A DNA stretch of 64,000 nt from assembly GCF_007859955.1 (NCBI RefSeq), contig NZ_SJPR01000001.1, positions 1,679,590-1,743,589 of the forward strand, in the 5' to 3' direction. Source of the DNA: Botrimarina colliarenosi. Its GTDB lineage: Bacteria; Planctomycetota; Planctomycetia; Pirellulales; Lacipirellulaceae. Shown piece by piece: positions 1 through 9,109 of the stretch; the first letter of the stretch is position 1; each line of letters opens with the position of its first letter. A model generated the notes under the pieces. The model saw only the letters and a program-made list of their open reading frames with translations, did not search any database and was not told the origin of the DNA. Made by a program: the position numbers and the translations under genes.

Positions 1-118
1 TGTCGGGGCTCCGCTAGCAAGGGGGGAAGGGGGCGCCGGTCTTGCTATTGCTGGTTTTCCGGCGGCGCGGTGTAATTGCCGCTTACCGCTGATCGCTTCC
101 CCCCATCTGCCCCCCGCC

Positions 119-301
119 ATGTCTCGCCCCGCCGCCGCCAGCCCCCGCTGGATGAGTTGGAACGGCCTCGTCTATTACGGCGAGACCATCGGGTTCGTCC
201 TGGCCTGGATTACGGGCATCGCGGCGATCGCTTACAGCTCGGCAGGTCCCGAATCGCAGCCGCGCGTTGGGCAAGTCGCCGCCGCGGATGTCAGCCCGTA
301 G
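119..301 (+). CDS. small single-pass membrane protein, hypothetical
   Basis: This is a 60-residue reading frame with one hydrophobic stretch, roughly residues 15-40 (GETIGFVLAWITGIAAIAY), followed by a short polar tail. No family is recognised. The overlapping frames on both strands look like high-GC shadows with no hydrophobic organisation, so this is the only plausible gene in the first 420 bases. There is no convincing ribosome binding site. It could still be a chance frame. Confidence 0.35.
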   Translation: MSRPAAASPRWMSWNGLVYYGETIGFVLAWITGIAAIAYSSAGPESQPRVGQVAAADVSP

Positions 302-420
302 AGAACGGCCGCTTCGTGAGCGAACGCCTCGCGCGAGCCTGAACTGTTGGAACGACCACGGTGTCCTGTCGGGGGTACGACCCCCAGAAGTCGGTTGGGG
401 CGCCCCGCTCGTGGAGGGGT

Positions 421-1242
421 CTACCACAGATGCCAGGCCCCGGCCCACAGCACGTAGAGGCCGAGGAGCAGGTTCGTAATGCTGTGGGCGGCGACGCAGT
501 CCCAGTAGTTCTTGGTGCGGACCATCAGCCATGTCACGAGGCTGAACCAGACGAGCGACGCCAGTTTCTCCGGGTGGTAGAGCATCGGGAACGCCGTGCC
601 GACGACGACCGACGCGGCGGTGACGCGGCCGAAGGGGACCCGCCAGAGGTTGGGGCTCACCATCGTGCGCATCAGCCAGCCGCGGAGCATCAACTCCTCA
701 AAGATCGGCACCAGGATGGCGAGGCCGAGGAACCGGACCGCTAGGAAGCCGTAGCGTGTCGCCGGGTTGTCGATCCGCTCGAGCGGGTTGAACGCCGGCC
801 GCTCGGCGCCGAGCCCCAGGAGGCCGAGCACCCCCATGGCGGGGCTCTCGGGGCCGCCGACCGCTTCGACGAGCTTGGTCTCGACGCGGAGTTCGCAGCA
901 GGCGATCCAGAGAACCACGCCGACAACGCCGACGCCGATCGCGGTTGGCGAGACGTTCAGCTTTCCATTCTTAAGCAGGGGCCATTGCCCCCAGCTGGCG
1001 CGGCAGAGCCAGAGGACGCCGGCGGTGATCGCCAGCTTCACGGTGTAGATAGCCGGATAGTGGTCGTAGGTCAGGCCAAAGACGCCCGGCTCGGCGGGCT
1101 GTCCCGGAGAGGGGGCGGCCGGTTCGAAGCTGCTAAGCCCCAGGTAGACCGCCATGGGGAGGAGGTAGGTCCAGGCGTTCTCGGCGTCGAGCCAGCGGCC
1201 CGACGGCGGGGGGGGCGTGTCGAGTTCGGCGTCGTCGTGCAT
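421..1242 (-). CDS. CPBP-family intramembrane metalloprotease (CAAX protease-related)
   Basis: A 273-residue polytopic membrane protein. The C-terminal half carries the CPBP/Abi glutamate motif EELMLRG and, near the end, the AHSITN motif, which supplies further metal or catalytic residues in this family. Known members are intramembrane glutamate proteases. A subgroup (TIGR03008, CAAX prenyl protease-related) occurs in genomes with exosortase/PEP-CTERM sorting, and PEP-CTERM proteins are present in this window, so a link to that pathway is possible but inferred. It is transcribed divergently from the EF-G gene. The final residues are strongly hydrophobic. Confidence 0.8.
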   Translation of the reverse strand: MHDDAELDTPPPPSGRWLDAENAWTYLLPMAVYLGLSSFEPAAPSPGQPAEPGVFGLTYDHYPAIYTVKLAITAGVLWLCRASWGQWPLLKNGKLNVSPTAIGVGVVGVVLWIACCELRVETKLVEAVGGPESPAMGVLGLLGLGAERPAFNPLERIDNPATRYGFLAVRFLGLAILVPIFEELMLRGWLMRTMVSPNLWRVPFGRVTAASVVVGTAFPMLYHPEKLASLVWFSLVTWLMVRTKNYWDCVAAHSITNLLLGLYVLWAGAWHLW

Positions 1243-1321
1243 GCAGAATCTGGGGCCGCTGAACTTGGGGCTGTTGAACGGTGGACTGGGGAGGAGCGTA
1301 AAGAGTAGCTCACTCCGGACG

Positions 1322-1384
1322 CTGGCGGTGAGGGTTCCCGCGGACGCCTTCGCGGGTACGCGGGCAGGGAGCCCTCACCGCCAG
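1322..1384. repeat. intergenic inverted repeat (hairpin)
   Basis: The arms 1322-1334 and 1372-1384 are perfect 13-base reverse complements (CTGGCGGTGAGGG / CCCTCACCGCCAG), with further CG-rich pairing inside the loop. It lies between the divergent protease and EF-G genes. It has the same architecture as several other long inverted repeats in this window. Confidence 0.7.
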
Positions 1385-1627
1385 GGCCCGGGGAGTCTCC
1401 CGATCGGCCCGTTTTCGCCGCCAGATGCCCTATCCGCGGCGGGCTAGGTCGCTAAGATACGGGGCTCCGGCCCGCTTGGCGGCCTGCGCTACCGGTGCGC
1501 GGGGCCGCCAGCGACTCAGCAGGCCGGCCCATCCCGGCCGGCCCGGCCCCGTTTCTTCCCCCCCACTTAGCAAGTTGTTTGAGGCGTTCCCGCTAGGCTG
1601 CGGGACGCTGTCCAAGGACCCCCGACC

Positions 1628-3742
1628 ATGAACCTCGCGAAAGTCCGCAACATCGGCATTTCGGCCCACATCGACTCGGGCAAGACGACCCTCAGCGAGC
1701 GGATCCTGTTCTACGCCGGTCGGATCCACAAGATCGAAGACGTCCGCGGCGGCGGCGACGGCGCCACCATGGACCACATGGAGCTCGAGAAAGAGCGCGG
1801 CATCACGATCACGTCGGCCGCCACGTCGCTCAAGTGGAAGAACTACGCCATCAACCTGATCGACACGCCGGGCCACGTCGACTTCACGGTCGAGGTCGAG
1901 CGGTCGCTGCGCGTGCTGGACGGCGCCATCCTGGTGCTCTGCAGCGTCGGCGGCGTGCAGTCGCAGTCGATGACCGTCGACCGCCAGATGAAGCGTTACA
2001 ACGTCCCCCGCTTGGCGTTCATCAACAAGATGGACCGCACCGGCGCCGACCCCTTCAAGGTGGTCAAGCAGGTGCGCGACAAGCTGGGCGCCGACGCGGT
2101 GCTCTTCCAACTGCCGATCGGCAAGGAAGAGAACTTCCAAGGCGTCGTCGACCTCGTCGCGATGAAGGCCTACTACAACGACGGCGACAAGGGCGAGACG
2201 ATCCGGGTCGAGGAGATCCCCGCCGAGCTCAAGGAGCAGGCCGAGGAGTACCGCCACGAGATGCTCGAGGCGATCTCGATGTACGACGACTCGCTGATGG
2301 AGAAGATCCTCGGCGAGGAAGAGATCACCGCCGATGAGATCCACAAGATCGTCCGCGAGGCCGTCATCAACCAGTCGTTCACGCCGGTCTTCATGGGCTC
2401 GGCGTTCAAGAACAAGTCGGTCCAGCCGCTCTTGGACGGGATCACGCGCTACCTGCCGAGCCCGACCGAGGTCACCAACTACGGCAACGACCCCGCCGAA
2501 GAGGGCAAGAAGATTCGTCTTGAACCCGATCCCAATAAGCCGCTCGTGTCGATGGGCTTCAAGATCACCGACGACGAGTACGGCCAGCTGACCTACACCC
2601 GGATTTATCAAGGCGCGATCGAGAAGGGGAACTCCTACTTCAACCAGCGGACCGGCCGCAAAGAGCGCTTCAGCCGCTTGGTGCGGATGCACTCGGACAA
2701 GCGTGAAGAGATCGACCGCGCCGAGGCGGGCGACATCATCGCGGTGATGGGCATCGACTGCGCGTCGGGCGACACCTACTGCAGCGAGCCCAACTACATC
2801 TCGCTGGAGAACATCTTCGTCGCCGACCCGGTGATCAAGATGTCGGTGACCCCCAAGAGCCGCGATAACACCGACAAGCTCTCGAAGGCCCTGCAGCGCT
2901 TCCGCAAGGAAGACCCGACGTTCCACGTCTTCACCGACGACGAGACCAACGAGACGGTCATCGCCGGGATGGGTGAGCTGCACCTTGAGATCTACGTCGA
3001 GCGCATCAAGCGCGAGTACGGCGTCGAGGTCGAGGTCGGCGCCCCGAAGGTCAGCTACCGCGAGTCGGGCCGGCTGGCTTTCGACTTCGACCACAAGCGG
3101 AAGAAGCAGTCGGGTGGCTCCGGCCAGTACGGCCACATCGTCGGCAGCATGCGACCGATGTCGGACGAGGATCGCGCGACGATCGTCGAGGCCGGCGGCG
3201 AAGTGGGCGAGTTCTACTTCCTCGACAAGGTCACCGGCGGCCGGATCCCCAAGGAGTACATCCCCGCGGTCAAGAAGGGCTTCGAGGAGATGATGGACAA
3301 GGGCCCGCTCGCCGGGTACCCGGTGGTCGGTCTGACGGTCGAGCTGAAGGACGGCTCGTACCACGACGTCGACTCGTCTGACATGGCGTTCAAGCTGACC
3401 GCCCGCGAGTGCTTCCGCGAGCACTTCGGCCGGATGAAGCCGGTGCTGCTCGAGCCGATCATGAAGATGGAAATCGAGTGCCCCGAGGACTTCCAGGGCT
3501 CGGTCGTCGGCCAGGTCAGCTCGAAGCGTGGCATGATTGTCGAGACCGAGACCAACGGCGGCATCTGCAAGATCATCGCCGAAGTGCCGCTCGCCGAGAC
3601 CTTCGGCTACTCGACCGAACTGCGCAGCCAGACGCAGGGTCAGGGGACCTTCTCGATGGAGTTCGCCAAGTACGGCGAGGTGCCATCGAACATCCAGACC
3701 GACATCGTCGAGGCCCGCAAGAAGGAAGAAGAGGCCCGGTGA
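1628..3742 (+). CDS. fusA: translation elongation factor G (spd/mitochondrial EFG1-like)
   Basis: A 704-residue GTPase of full EF-G length that catalyses ribosomal translocation. The G1 motif AHIDSGKTT is at residues 13-21. DTPGHVDF and NKMD (about 132-135) follow, then domains II-V. The Ser in HIDSGKTT and the adjacent segment [16 protein letters not shown] match mitochondrial EFG1 and the spirochaete-planctomycete-deltaproteobacterial (spd) EFG1 rather than canonical bacterial EF-G, which has HIDAGKTT. The first ATG fits the family start. A strong intrinsic terminator follows immediately. The 664-residue frame antisense to it is a codon-bias shadow. Confidence 0.95.
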   Translation: MNLAKVRNIGISAHIDSGKTTLSERILFYAGRIHKIEDVRGGGDGATMDHMELEKERGITITSAATSLKWKNYAINLIDTPGHVDFTVEVERSLRVLDGAILVLCSVGGVQSQSMTVDRQMKRYNVPRLAFINKMDRTGADPFKVVKQVRDKLGADAVLFQLPIGKEENFQGVVDLVAMKAYYNDGDKGETIRVEEIPAELKEQAEEYRHEMLEAISMYDDSLMEKILGEEEITADEIHKIVREAVINQSFTPVFMGSAFKNKSVQPLLDGITRYLPSPTEVTNYGNDPAEEGKKIRLEPDPNKPLVSMGFKITDDEYGQLTYTRIYQGAIEKGNSYFNQRTGRKERFSRLVRMHSDKREEIDRAEAGDIIAVMGIDCASGDTYCSEPNYISLENIFVADPVIKMSVTPKSRDNTDKLSKALQRFRKEDPTFHVFTDDETNETVIAGMGELHLEIYVERIKREYGVEVEVGAPKVSYRESGRLAFDFDHKRKKQSGGSGQYGHIVGSMRPMSDEDRATIVEAGGEVGEFYFLDKVTGGRIPKEYIPAVKKGFEEMMDKGPLAGYPVVGLTVELKDGSYHDVDSSDMAFKLTARECFREHFGRMKPVLLEPIMKMEIECPEDFQGSVVGQVSSKRGMIVETETNGGICKIIAEVPLAETFGYSTELRSQTQGQGTFSMEFAKYGEVPSNIQTDIVEARKKEEEAR

Positions 3743-3769
3743 GCCTCGCGGCGTGATTTCAGAACGACG

Positions 3770-3804
3770 ACAAGCCCGGCGGGAAACCGCCGGGCTTGTT
3801 TTTT
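3770..3804 (+). terminator. Rho-independent terminator of the EF-G gene
   Basis: A perfect stem (CAAGCCCGGCGG paired with CCGCCGGGCTTG) closes a GAAA tetraloop and is followed by six T residues. It starts 27 bases after the EF-G stop codon. Confidence 0.93.
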
Positions 3805-3915
3805 GCGACGCGCGGTCGGCTAACTGTCAGCGCTCCGGCGTTGAGCGGGCTGTTATAAAAACCTAGCGACACGAGTCACCCCCCAAGTCATCCCTTCCAG
3901 CGTCAGAGAATCAAA

Positions 3916-4686
3916 ATGATTTCACGCATGCTCTTCGCCCTCACTCTGACGGGTGGCTTGGCGACCTCGTTGGTCGCCGCCGACAACCAGGTCTACGAGT
4001 TACGCACCTACACGCTCGTCGACCAAGCGGCCGAGGCAAAGCTCGATGCGCACCTTGAATCGGCGTTGGTCCCGGCATTAGAGCGGCAGGGGCTGGGGCC
4101 GATCGGCGCGTTCGATCAGGCCAACGCCGCGCCGGACGCCCCGATCGAAGTGATGCTGCTGATCGCGGGCCCCGACACCGACGCGGTGACCGGCGCCGCG
4201 GCGAAGCTGGCCGACGACGCGGCTTACCAGCGGGCCGCCGCCGACTACCTGGCGACGCCGTTCGACAAGCCTCTGCTTCGCCGGATCCGCAGCGAGCTGT
4301 TGCTCGCTTTCGATTGCTGGCCGACGGCGGAGGTCCCCCAGCAAAAGGCCGCCGGGCGGGATCGGTTGTTCGAGCTACGGACCTACGAGAGCCCGACCGA
4401 ACGCACCGGCGACCTGAAGGTCGAGATGTTTAACTCGGGCGAAGTACCGATCTTCCTCGCCAGCGGCGTGGCGCCGGTCTTCATGGGCCGGACGATGGTG
4501 GGGGAGCGGATGCCGAACCTCACCTACCTGACCGTTTACGACGACGCGACGGCCCGCGACGCGGCGTGGAAGAAGTTCAGTTCCCACCCCGAGTGGCTGA
4601 AGTTGCGCGTCGTTAAGAAGTACGAGGGGACTGTCAGCACAATTCATAAAAGCGACTGGACGCCGAAGCCCTATTCCCGGCTCTGA
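3916..4686 (+). CDS. NIPSNAP-family protein, exported
   Basis: A 256-residue protein with an N-terminal signal peptide (cleavage probably after SLVAA, about residue 22). Two ferredoxin-like NIPSNAP repeats follow, recognisable by YELRTYTL near the start and LFELRTYES in the second half. NIPSNAP domains are dimeric alpha-beta barrel folds. The bacterial exported forms have no settled function and are common in planctomycetes. The gene stands alone between the EF-G terminator and a small membrane-protein gene. Confidence 0.85.
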   Translation: MISRMLFALTLTGGLATSLVAADNQVYELRTYTLVDQAAEAKLDAHLESALVPALERQGLGPIGAFDQANAAPDAPIEVMLLIAGPDTDAVTGAAAKLADDAAYQRAAADYLATPFDKPLLRRIRSELLLAFDCWPTAEVPQQKAAGRDRLFELRTYESPTERTGDLKVEMFNSGEVPIFLASGVAPVFMGRTMVGERMPNLTYLTVYDDATARDAAWKKFSSHPEWLKLRVVKKYEGTVSTIHKSDWTPKPYSRL

Positions 4687-4764
4687 AGGCAGGACAGCAG
4701 TTCTTTTGAGGGGGGCGTCGCTAGCGGCCCCGGCGACTTTTTGCGGTCTCGCGGTCGTCGCGTT

Positions 4765-5196
4765 ATGCTGAAACCTATGGGGATTCCGCATATCGACGAA
4801 CTGCCGGATCGGCTGAGCCACGCGGCCCCGTGGTGGATCGCGTTGGGCGTCACCGGTGTGGCGATCACCCTGACGTCGGGCTCGGGACCGCTGCTTTCTA
4901 GCGTCGCGCTAATTGGCATCGGGTCGGACGCCGACATCTCACGCCGCTTGCGTGAAGCGATTGCTTCGGATGTGAACAACGCGTCAAGCGACTCGCAGGC
5001 CGCTGCGGTGGCCGGGTTCGTCCGTCGGGTCCATGTGGGGATGTACCTGCTGCTCTTGGCGTTCGCCTGGGCGTCGCTGCTGCACCTCTCGGGGCAGTCG
5101 GTCAATGCGGGCGAGGCGCGGTGGTGGTTGGCGGGCGACCTCGCCGCCAGCGCGGTGCTGGGCCTCGGCTACGCCCGGCTCTCCCGCCGGATGTAA
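4765..5196 (+). CDS. small membrane protein, hypothetical
   Basis: About 143 residues, with hydrophobic segments around the first third (WWIALGVTGVAITL), the middle (GMYLLLLAFAWASLL) and the end (LAASAVLGLGYARL). No family is recognised. The open frame extends upstream to 4741 through a TTG, but the ATG at 4765 (or 4777) is preferred because upstream residues are Arg-rich and low-complexity. It converges on the M48 protease gene. Confidence 0.55.
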   Translation: MLKPMGIPHIDELPDRLSHAAPWWIALGVTGVAITLTSGSGPLLSSVALIGIGSDADISRRLREAIASDVNNASSDSQAAAVAGFVRRVHVGMYLLLLAFAWASLLHLSGQSVNAGEARWWLAGDLAASAVLGLGYARLSRRM

Positions 5197-5243
5197 CGCC
5201 CGGCGCGCGGAGCGGCGTCCCTTTCTGTGAGAACGCCTGCGTC

Positions 5244-6569
5244 TTATCGCAGGTAGGGATTCCCGCGGGCGCCATCGCCGGTCGTGTCGTTGGCGGCCGC
5301 TTTGATGGCGTCGCGATTCTGCCAGAGGTAGAGGACCCGCTTGCGCGTCGTGGGGTGCGTCGTCTCTTCGGCGAGCTCCTCGGGCGTGCGGCTGAGGACC
5401 GCGGCGGGATTCGCCGCGAGCGCCGCGACGACCCGGTCGATCTGCTCTTCGGTCAGCTGCTTGGCGCCGGTCTCGCGGAGTGGCTTGGTCCAGTCGATCG
5501 CTTGGACTTCGTCGAGGCGTTTCCAGAGGACCCGCAGCTCGTCGAGGGCGTCTTCGTCGACTTCCGAGTCGTTGAGGTAATCGAGCATCCCCCGCAACGA
5601 CAGCCCCTGCTTGCGGCGTTCGACCTCTTGCAGGCTGGCGGCGAGGAAGCGGTCGGCCTCGGCCGGGTCGAGTTTGCCGAACGGCGCCGCCTTCTCGTAC
5701 TCGGCCATCAACTCCAGCGGGTCGATATCGCCCCGTTGGCGGCCGACCTCGAGGCAGAATCGCGTGACGCGGTTGGCCGCCTCCGACTCGGAGGCGATTT
5801 TCAGCAGCGCGTTGACGCCATTAACCACACCAGCGGCGCGGGCGCCGTAGTCGTCGCAGAGGTGCTCGATCGTGCGGATCGAGGCGAGCGACTGGCTCCG
5901 CATCGCGTAGAGCACGGCGACCGCCAACAGGCCAAGGCCGAACACCCCCAACCAACCCCAACCGCTCGCGAGCGGCACGGCCGCCAACCCGGCCGCGGCG
6001 ACCAGCAGCAGGTTGAGCAGCTCCCAGCGGGACGACTTCAGGTAGTAGCGGTGGCAGTGCCCCAGCTCGTGTCCGATGACGAACGCGAGCTCGCGCGGCT
6101 CGAGGACGTGCAGCGTCTGGCGGTGCAAGTAGACCCCATCGACCCGACCAAGCAGGCTATCGAGCCCCAGCGACACGGCGGCCGCGTTCAGCGATTTTTC
6201 GCGCACCAGGTAGACCGGGTAGCGGTTGGCGGGGATGCCGAGCCGGGCCTCGACATCGCTCACGAGCGAAAGCAGCGACTGCCGGTCGTGGACGCCGAAC
6301 TTGGTCTCGGGTCGCAGGTCGCGGATCTGTTTGCGTTTGCGTCCGGCGAGCGGGACGAGGTCCGCCAAGTAGCGGCCGAGCATGACGGCGAGGAAGATTC
6401 CGGCCGGCAGCGGTTCCGCCGACAAGCCGCGCCAGTCGATCAGAACGAGCGCGGCGATGAGCGCGCTGCAACGCAGGGCGAACGCCATCGAGGCGCCGGC
6501 GTTGTCGCGGGCGTGGCGAGCGAGCAGCTCGTCACGCGTCGGGCTTAGGTCGCGGCCTGGAAGATCCAC
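5244..6569 (-). CDS. M48-family zinc metalloprotease, membrane-bound
   Basis: A 441-residue protein with two N-terminal membrane segments, the zinc-binding motif HELGH at about residues 166-170, a further hydrophobic segment pair, and the third ligand region IEHLCDDYGA. This is the Ste24/HtpX-like layout. Such proteases degrade or mature membrane-associated proteins. The C-terminal 150 residues are helical and charged, with no recognised domain. Its start overlaps the end of the upstream AIM24 gene by 25 bases, so the two are probably co-transcribed. The 475-residue opposite-strand frame here is a shadow. Confidence 0.88.
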   Translation of the reverse strand: MDLPGRDLSPTRDELLARHARDNAGASMAFALRCSALIAALVLIDWRGLSAEPLPAGIFLAVMLGRYLADLVPLAGRKRKQIRDLRPETKFGVHDRQSLLSLVSDVEARLGIPANRYPVYLVREKSLNAAAVSLGLDSLLGRVDGVYLHRQTLHVLEPRELAFVIGHELGHCHRYYLKSSRWELLNLLLVAAAGLAAVPLASGWGWLGVFGLGLLAVAVLYAMRSQSLASIRTIEHLCDDYGARAAGVVNGVNALLKIASESEAANRVTRFCLEVGRQRGDIDPLELMAEYEKAAPFGKLDPAEADRFLAASLQEVERRKQGLSLRGMLDYLNDSEVDEDALDELRVLWKRLDEVQAIDWTKPLRETGAKQLTEEQIDRVVAALAANPAAVLSRTPEELAEETTHPTTRKRVLYLWQNRDAIKAAANDTTGDGARGNPYLR

Positions 6570-7237
6570 GCCAGGAGGCCTCCCATCGAGGGGCGGCTGC
6601 GTGTCTGGTAGTAGACCGTACCGGGCCCTGTGTAGCGGTTCACCAATCCCTCGCCGGAGAAGACGGAGTCTCTCAACGAGTCGGTCGCCTTGACCAGTTG
6701 GTACTCGACGGTGTCGCTAAACGCGACGACGTACTTGTTATCGACGACAAAGCGTTCCCCCTCGGCTAGTTCGCGGCGGACGATGGCGCCGTGGCTCGAG
6801 CAGAAAACGGTCCCCTCGCCGGTGGCGTGCATCAGGAACCACCCCTTGGCGGCGAGGAAGCCACGCACGCCGCCGTACTTCACGGCGAGAAGCACCTCGG
6901 GAGAACTCGCGAGGTAGGCGCCGCGCGTGAGGTAGTAGCCACGCCCCTCGCCGAGTGGCAGCGAGAAGACCTCGCCGATCGTCTCGGGGGCGAGCACCAC
7001 CTGCTGCTCCGCCGCTTTGGCCATAAAGATCGCGGCGAACAGCGACTCGCCGGTGAGCAGGTTCTTCAGGCCGCCGATCCAGCCGCGGGTCGCCTGCTGG
7101 GCGCCGAGCTTTGCGCGGATCTCGACGCGCGGCGTCATCGACACCATTGCGTGCGGCTGCGCGTAGACCGTCTCGCCCTCGTCGAGAGAGACCGTCAGGA
7201 CAGAGAACGTCGGGGCGTGCTCGACCTCAAACTGCAT
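6545..7237 (-). CDS. AIM24-family (TIGR00266) protein
   Basis: A 230-residue beta-rich protein of the AIM24/TIGR00266 family. Family hallmarks seen are YAQPHAMVSMTP near residues 25-36 and the Gly-rich segment GLKNLLTGESLF. The protein is cytoplasmic, of unknown biochemical role, and related to the yeast mitochondrial organisation factor Aim24. It overlaps the downstream M48 protease gene and lies downstream of a small membrane-protein gene on the same strand, suggesting a three-gene unit. Confidence 0.85.
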   Translation of the reverse strand: MQFEVEHAPTFSVLTVSLDEGETVYAQPHAMVSMTPRVEIRAKLGAQQATRGWIGGLKNLLTGESLFAAIFMAKAAEQQVVLAPETIGEVFSLPLGEGRGYYLTRGAYLASSPEVLLAVKYGGVRGFLAAKGWFLMHATGEGTVFCSSHGAIVRRELAEGERFVVDNKYVVAFSDTVEYQLVKATDSLRDSVFSGEGLVNRYTGPGTVYYQTRSRPSMGGLLAWIFQAAT

Positions 7238-7281
7238 GCTGTCGCGCCGGATCGGCCACGCCTCTTACTACGACGGCTGCG

Positions 7282-7524
7282 TCAGTCTTCGACGCCCGGG
7301 CTGTACTTCTGCTTCATCACATAGCCGACCGCGCCGATGGCCATGAGGATCCCGAGGAAGATGAACAGCGCCACCATCCGCGACACGCCGAGGACGTCCG
7401 CAATGCCGGTCACGATGATGTCGTAGATAACGATCCGGATGAACCAGCCGATGATCTGGCCAAAACCACCGCCCCGGCGGGCGAGGAGGGGCGTCATCCC
7501 GACTAACGAATTCAAACCAGGCAT
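7282..7524 (-). CDS. small membrane protein, hypothetical
   Basis: About 80 residues, with an amphipathic N-terminus and two hydrophobic helices (FGQIIGWFIRIVIYDIIVTGIA and MVALFIFLGILMAIGAVGYVM regions) before a short polar tail KQKYSPGVED. The frame opens at 7566, but the Pro-rich leader looks non-coding, so the ATG at 7524 is chosen. A start at 7497 is also possible. It is the first gene before the AIM24-M48 pair on the same strand. No family is recognised. Confidence 0.55.
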   Translation of the reverse strand: MPGLNSLVGMTPLLARRGGGFGQIIGWFIRIVIYDIIVTGIADVLGVSRMVALFIFLGILMAIGAVGYVMKQKYSPGVED

Positions 7525-7734
7525 GGCGTCGCGGCTCGGTACGGGGAGGATCGGTACTGGGAGCAAAACGAGGGATTGGCCGTTCGGCTTCGGCCGGCAG
7601 GCGCTCGACGTGGCGGTTATTGTGCCCGCAGAGCATTGCGGCGTGCAACCATAATTACGGCGCTTGCCCGATCGAATGCCGGTATAGAATCCTCGGTGTT
7701 CCGCGTTCCGCCGCTATTCTGGGAGAAAACCTCT

Positions 7735-9096
7735 ATGTCACGCCGTGCTCGATCCGCCGCATTGGTCGCTGTTTTGTTGCTCTCGGGCTCGCTGGCGGGG
7801 GCGGACGACTGGCCCCAGTGGCGTGGCCCGCAGCGGGACGGCGTCTGGCGCGAGGAAGGGCTCGCCGCGACGTTGCCCGACGAGGGGCTCGACTATGCGT
7901 GGCGTACGCCGGTGAACCTGGGCTACGCCGGCCCCGCCGTCGCGGAAGGCAAGGTCTATCTCTTCGAGTACGAGCGGACCGACGGCGAGATCACCGATCA
8001 GCCCGGAGCCCGTGACAAGCTGAAGGGGATCGAACGCGTGCGCTGCCTCGATGCTACGAGCGGCGACGAGGTCTGGCGCCACGAGTACGAGCGGGACTAC
8101 GACATCTCGTACCCCGGCGGTCCCCGCTGCACGCCGACGGTCGATGGCGATCACGTCTACACGCTCGGCCCCGAGGGGGACCTGCGCTGCCTGCGGACCT
8201 CCGATGGAACGGTTGTCTGGTCGAAGTTCTTCCCCGACGACTACCAAGCCCCGACGCCGCTGTGGGGGCACTCCGCCCACCCGCTGGTCGACGGCGACAC
8301 GCTCTATTGCTTGGTGGGGGGCGACGGAAGTGTCGTCGTCGCCTTCAACAAACTGACCGGGGAAGATAAGTGGCGGGCGTTATCGACCCCTTCGATGAAG
8401 AACGAGGTGGGATACTGCCCGCCGATGATGATCGAGCACAACGGGGCGAAGCAGCTGGTGGTGTTCGACCCCGAGGCGACCTGCGGCCTCGACCCGGCCA
8501 CCGGCGAGACGCTCTGGAGCGTGCCGATCCTCTCCTCGTACGGAATGTCGATCGCTCAGCCGCTGCCGATGGGCGATCGGCTCTTCGTGACCGGTTACGG
8601 CGGGCCCTCGGTCTTCTTCCAACTCCCCGCGAAGGGCGCCGAGCCCAAAATCCTCTGGTCGGGTGAGGCGAAGACCTCCGCGTCGGCGGCGAACGCCTCG
8701 CCGATCGCCGACGCCGATGGCCGCGTGATCTACGCCGTCGACGCCAACAGCAGTTCGCTCGTCGCGATCGACCCGGCCAACGGCGAACGCCACTGGGAGT
8801 CGCAGCTGCCGACGCGTGGCAAGGCGGAGCGCCGCAGCCGCGCGCGTCACGGCACCGTCTTCGTCATCCGCCAGGGAGAATCCGACCGCTACTGGCTCAC
8901 CAGCGAGACCGGCGATCTGATCCTCGCCCGCCTGACGCCCGAGGCGTACGAGGAGATCGCCCGTCAGCCGCTGCTCGAGCCGACCGGCAACGCCTTCGGC
9001 CGCCCCGTGCTGTGGAGCCACCCGGCGTTCGCCGAGCGCTCGGTCTTCGCGCGGAACGACAAGGAGATCGTCCGGGTGAACCTAGCGGCCGAGTGA
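7735..9096 (+). CDS. PQQ-like beta-propeller protein, exported
   Basis: A 453-residue protein with a signal peptide (hydrophobic core ALVAVLLLSGSLAGA) and then repeated beta-propeller blades of the outer-membrane-assembly/PQQ-dehydrogenase-like type. Examples are WPQWRGPQRDGVW at the mature N-terminus and repeated D-x-x-(T/S)-G-(D/E) turns such as DATSGDEVW, DPATGETLW and DPANGERHW. This is a very common planctomycete exported family of unknown substrate. The ATG at 7735 is chosen because it begins the signal peptide and has a GGGAG ribosome binding site at 7721-7725. The upstream open frame is non-coding. Confidence 0.87.
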   Translation: MSRRARSAALVAVLLLSGSLAGADDWPQWRGPQRDGVWREEGLAATLPDEGLDYAWRTPVNLGYAGPAVAEGKVYLFEYERTDGEITDQPGARDKLKGIERVRCLDATSGDEVWRHEYERDYDISYPGGPRCTPTVDGDHVYTLGPEGDLRCLRTSDGTVVWSKFFPDDYQAPTPLWGHSAHPLVDGDTLYCLVGGDGSVVVAFNKLTGEDKWRALSTPSMKNEVGYCPPMMIEHNGAKQLVVFDPEATCGLDPATGETLWSVPILSSYGMSIAQPLPMGDRLFVTGYGGPSVFFQLPAKGAEPKILWSGEAKTSASAANASPIADADGRVIYAVDANSSSLVAIDPANGERHWESQLPTRGKAERRSRARHGTVFVIRQGESDRYWLTSETGDLILARLTPEAYEEIARQPLLEPTGNAFGRPVLWSHPAFAERSVFARNDKEIVRVNLAAE

Positions 9097-9109
9097 CGGC
9101 GTCGCGGGC

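Noticed and set aside
1430-3424. 664-residue open frame antisense to EF-G
   Set aside because: It lies wholly opposite a certain gene, is Val/Leu/Asp/His/Arg-repetitive and has no domain. It is a high-GC codon-bias shadow.
5121-6548. 475-residue open frame antisense to the M48 protease
   Set aside because: Same kind of shadow; the opposite strand has the HELGH metalloprotease with proper membrane helices.
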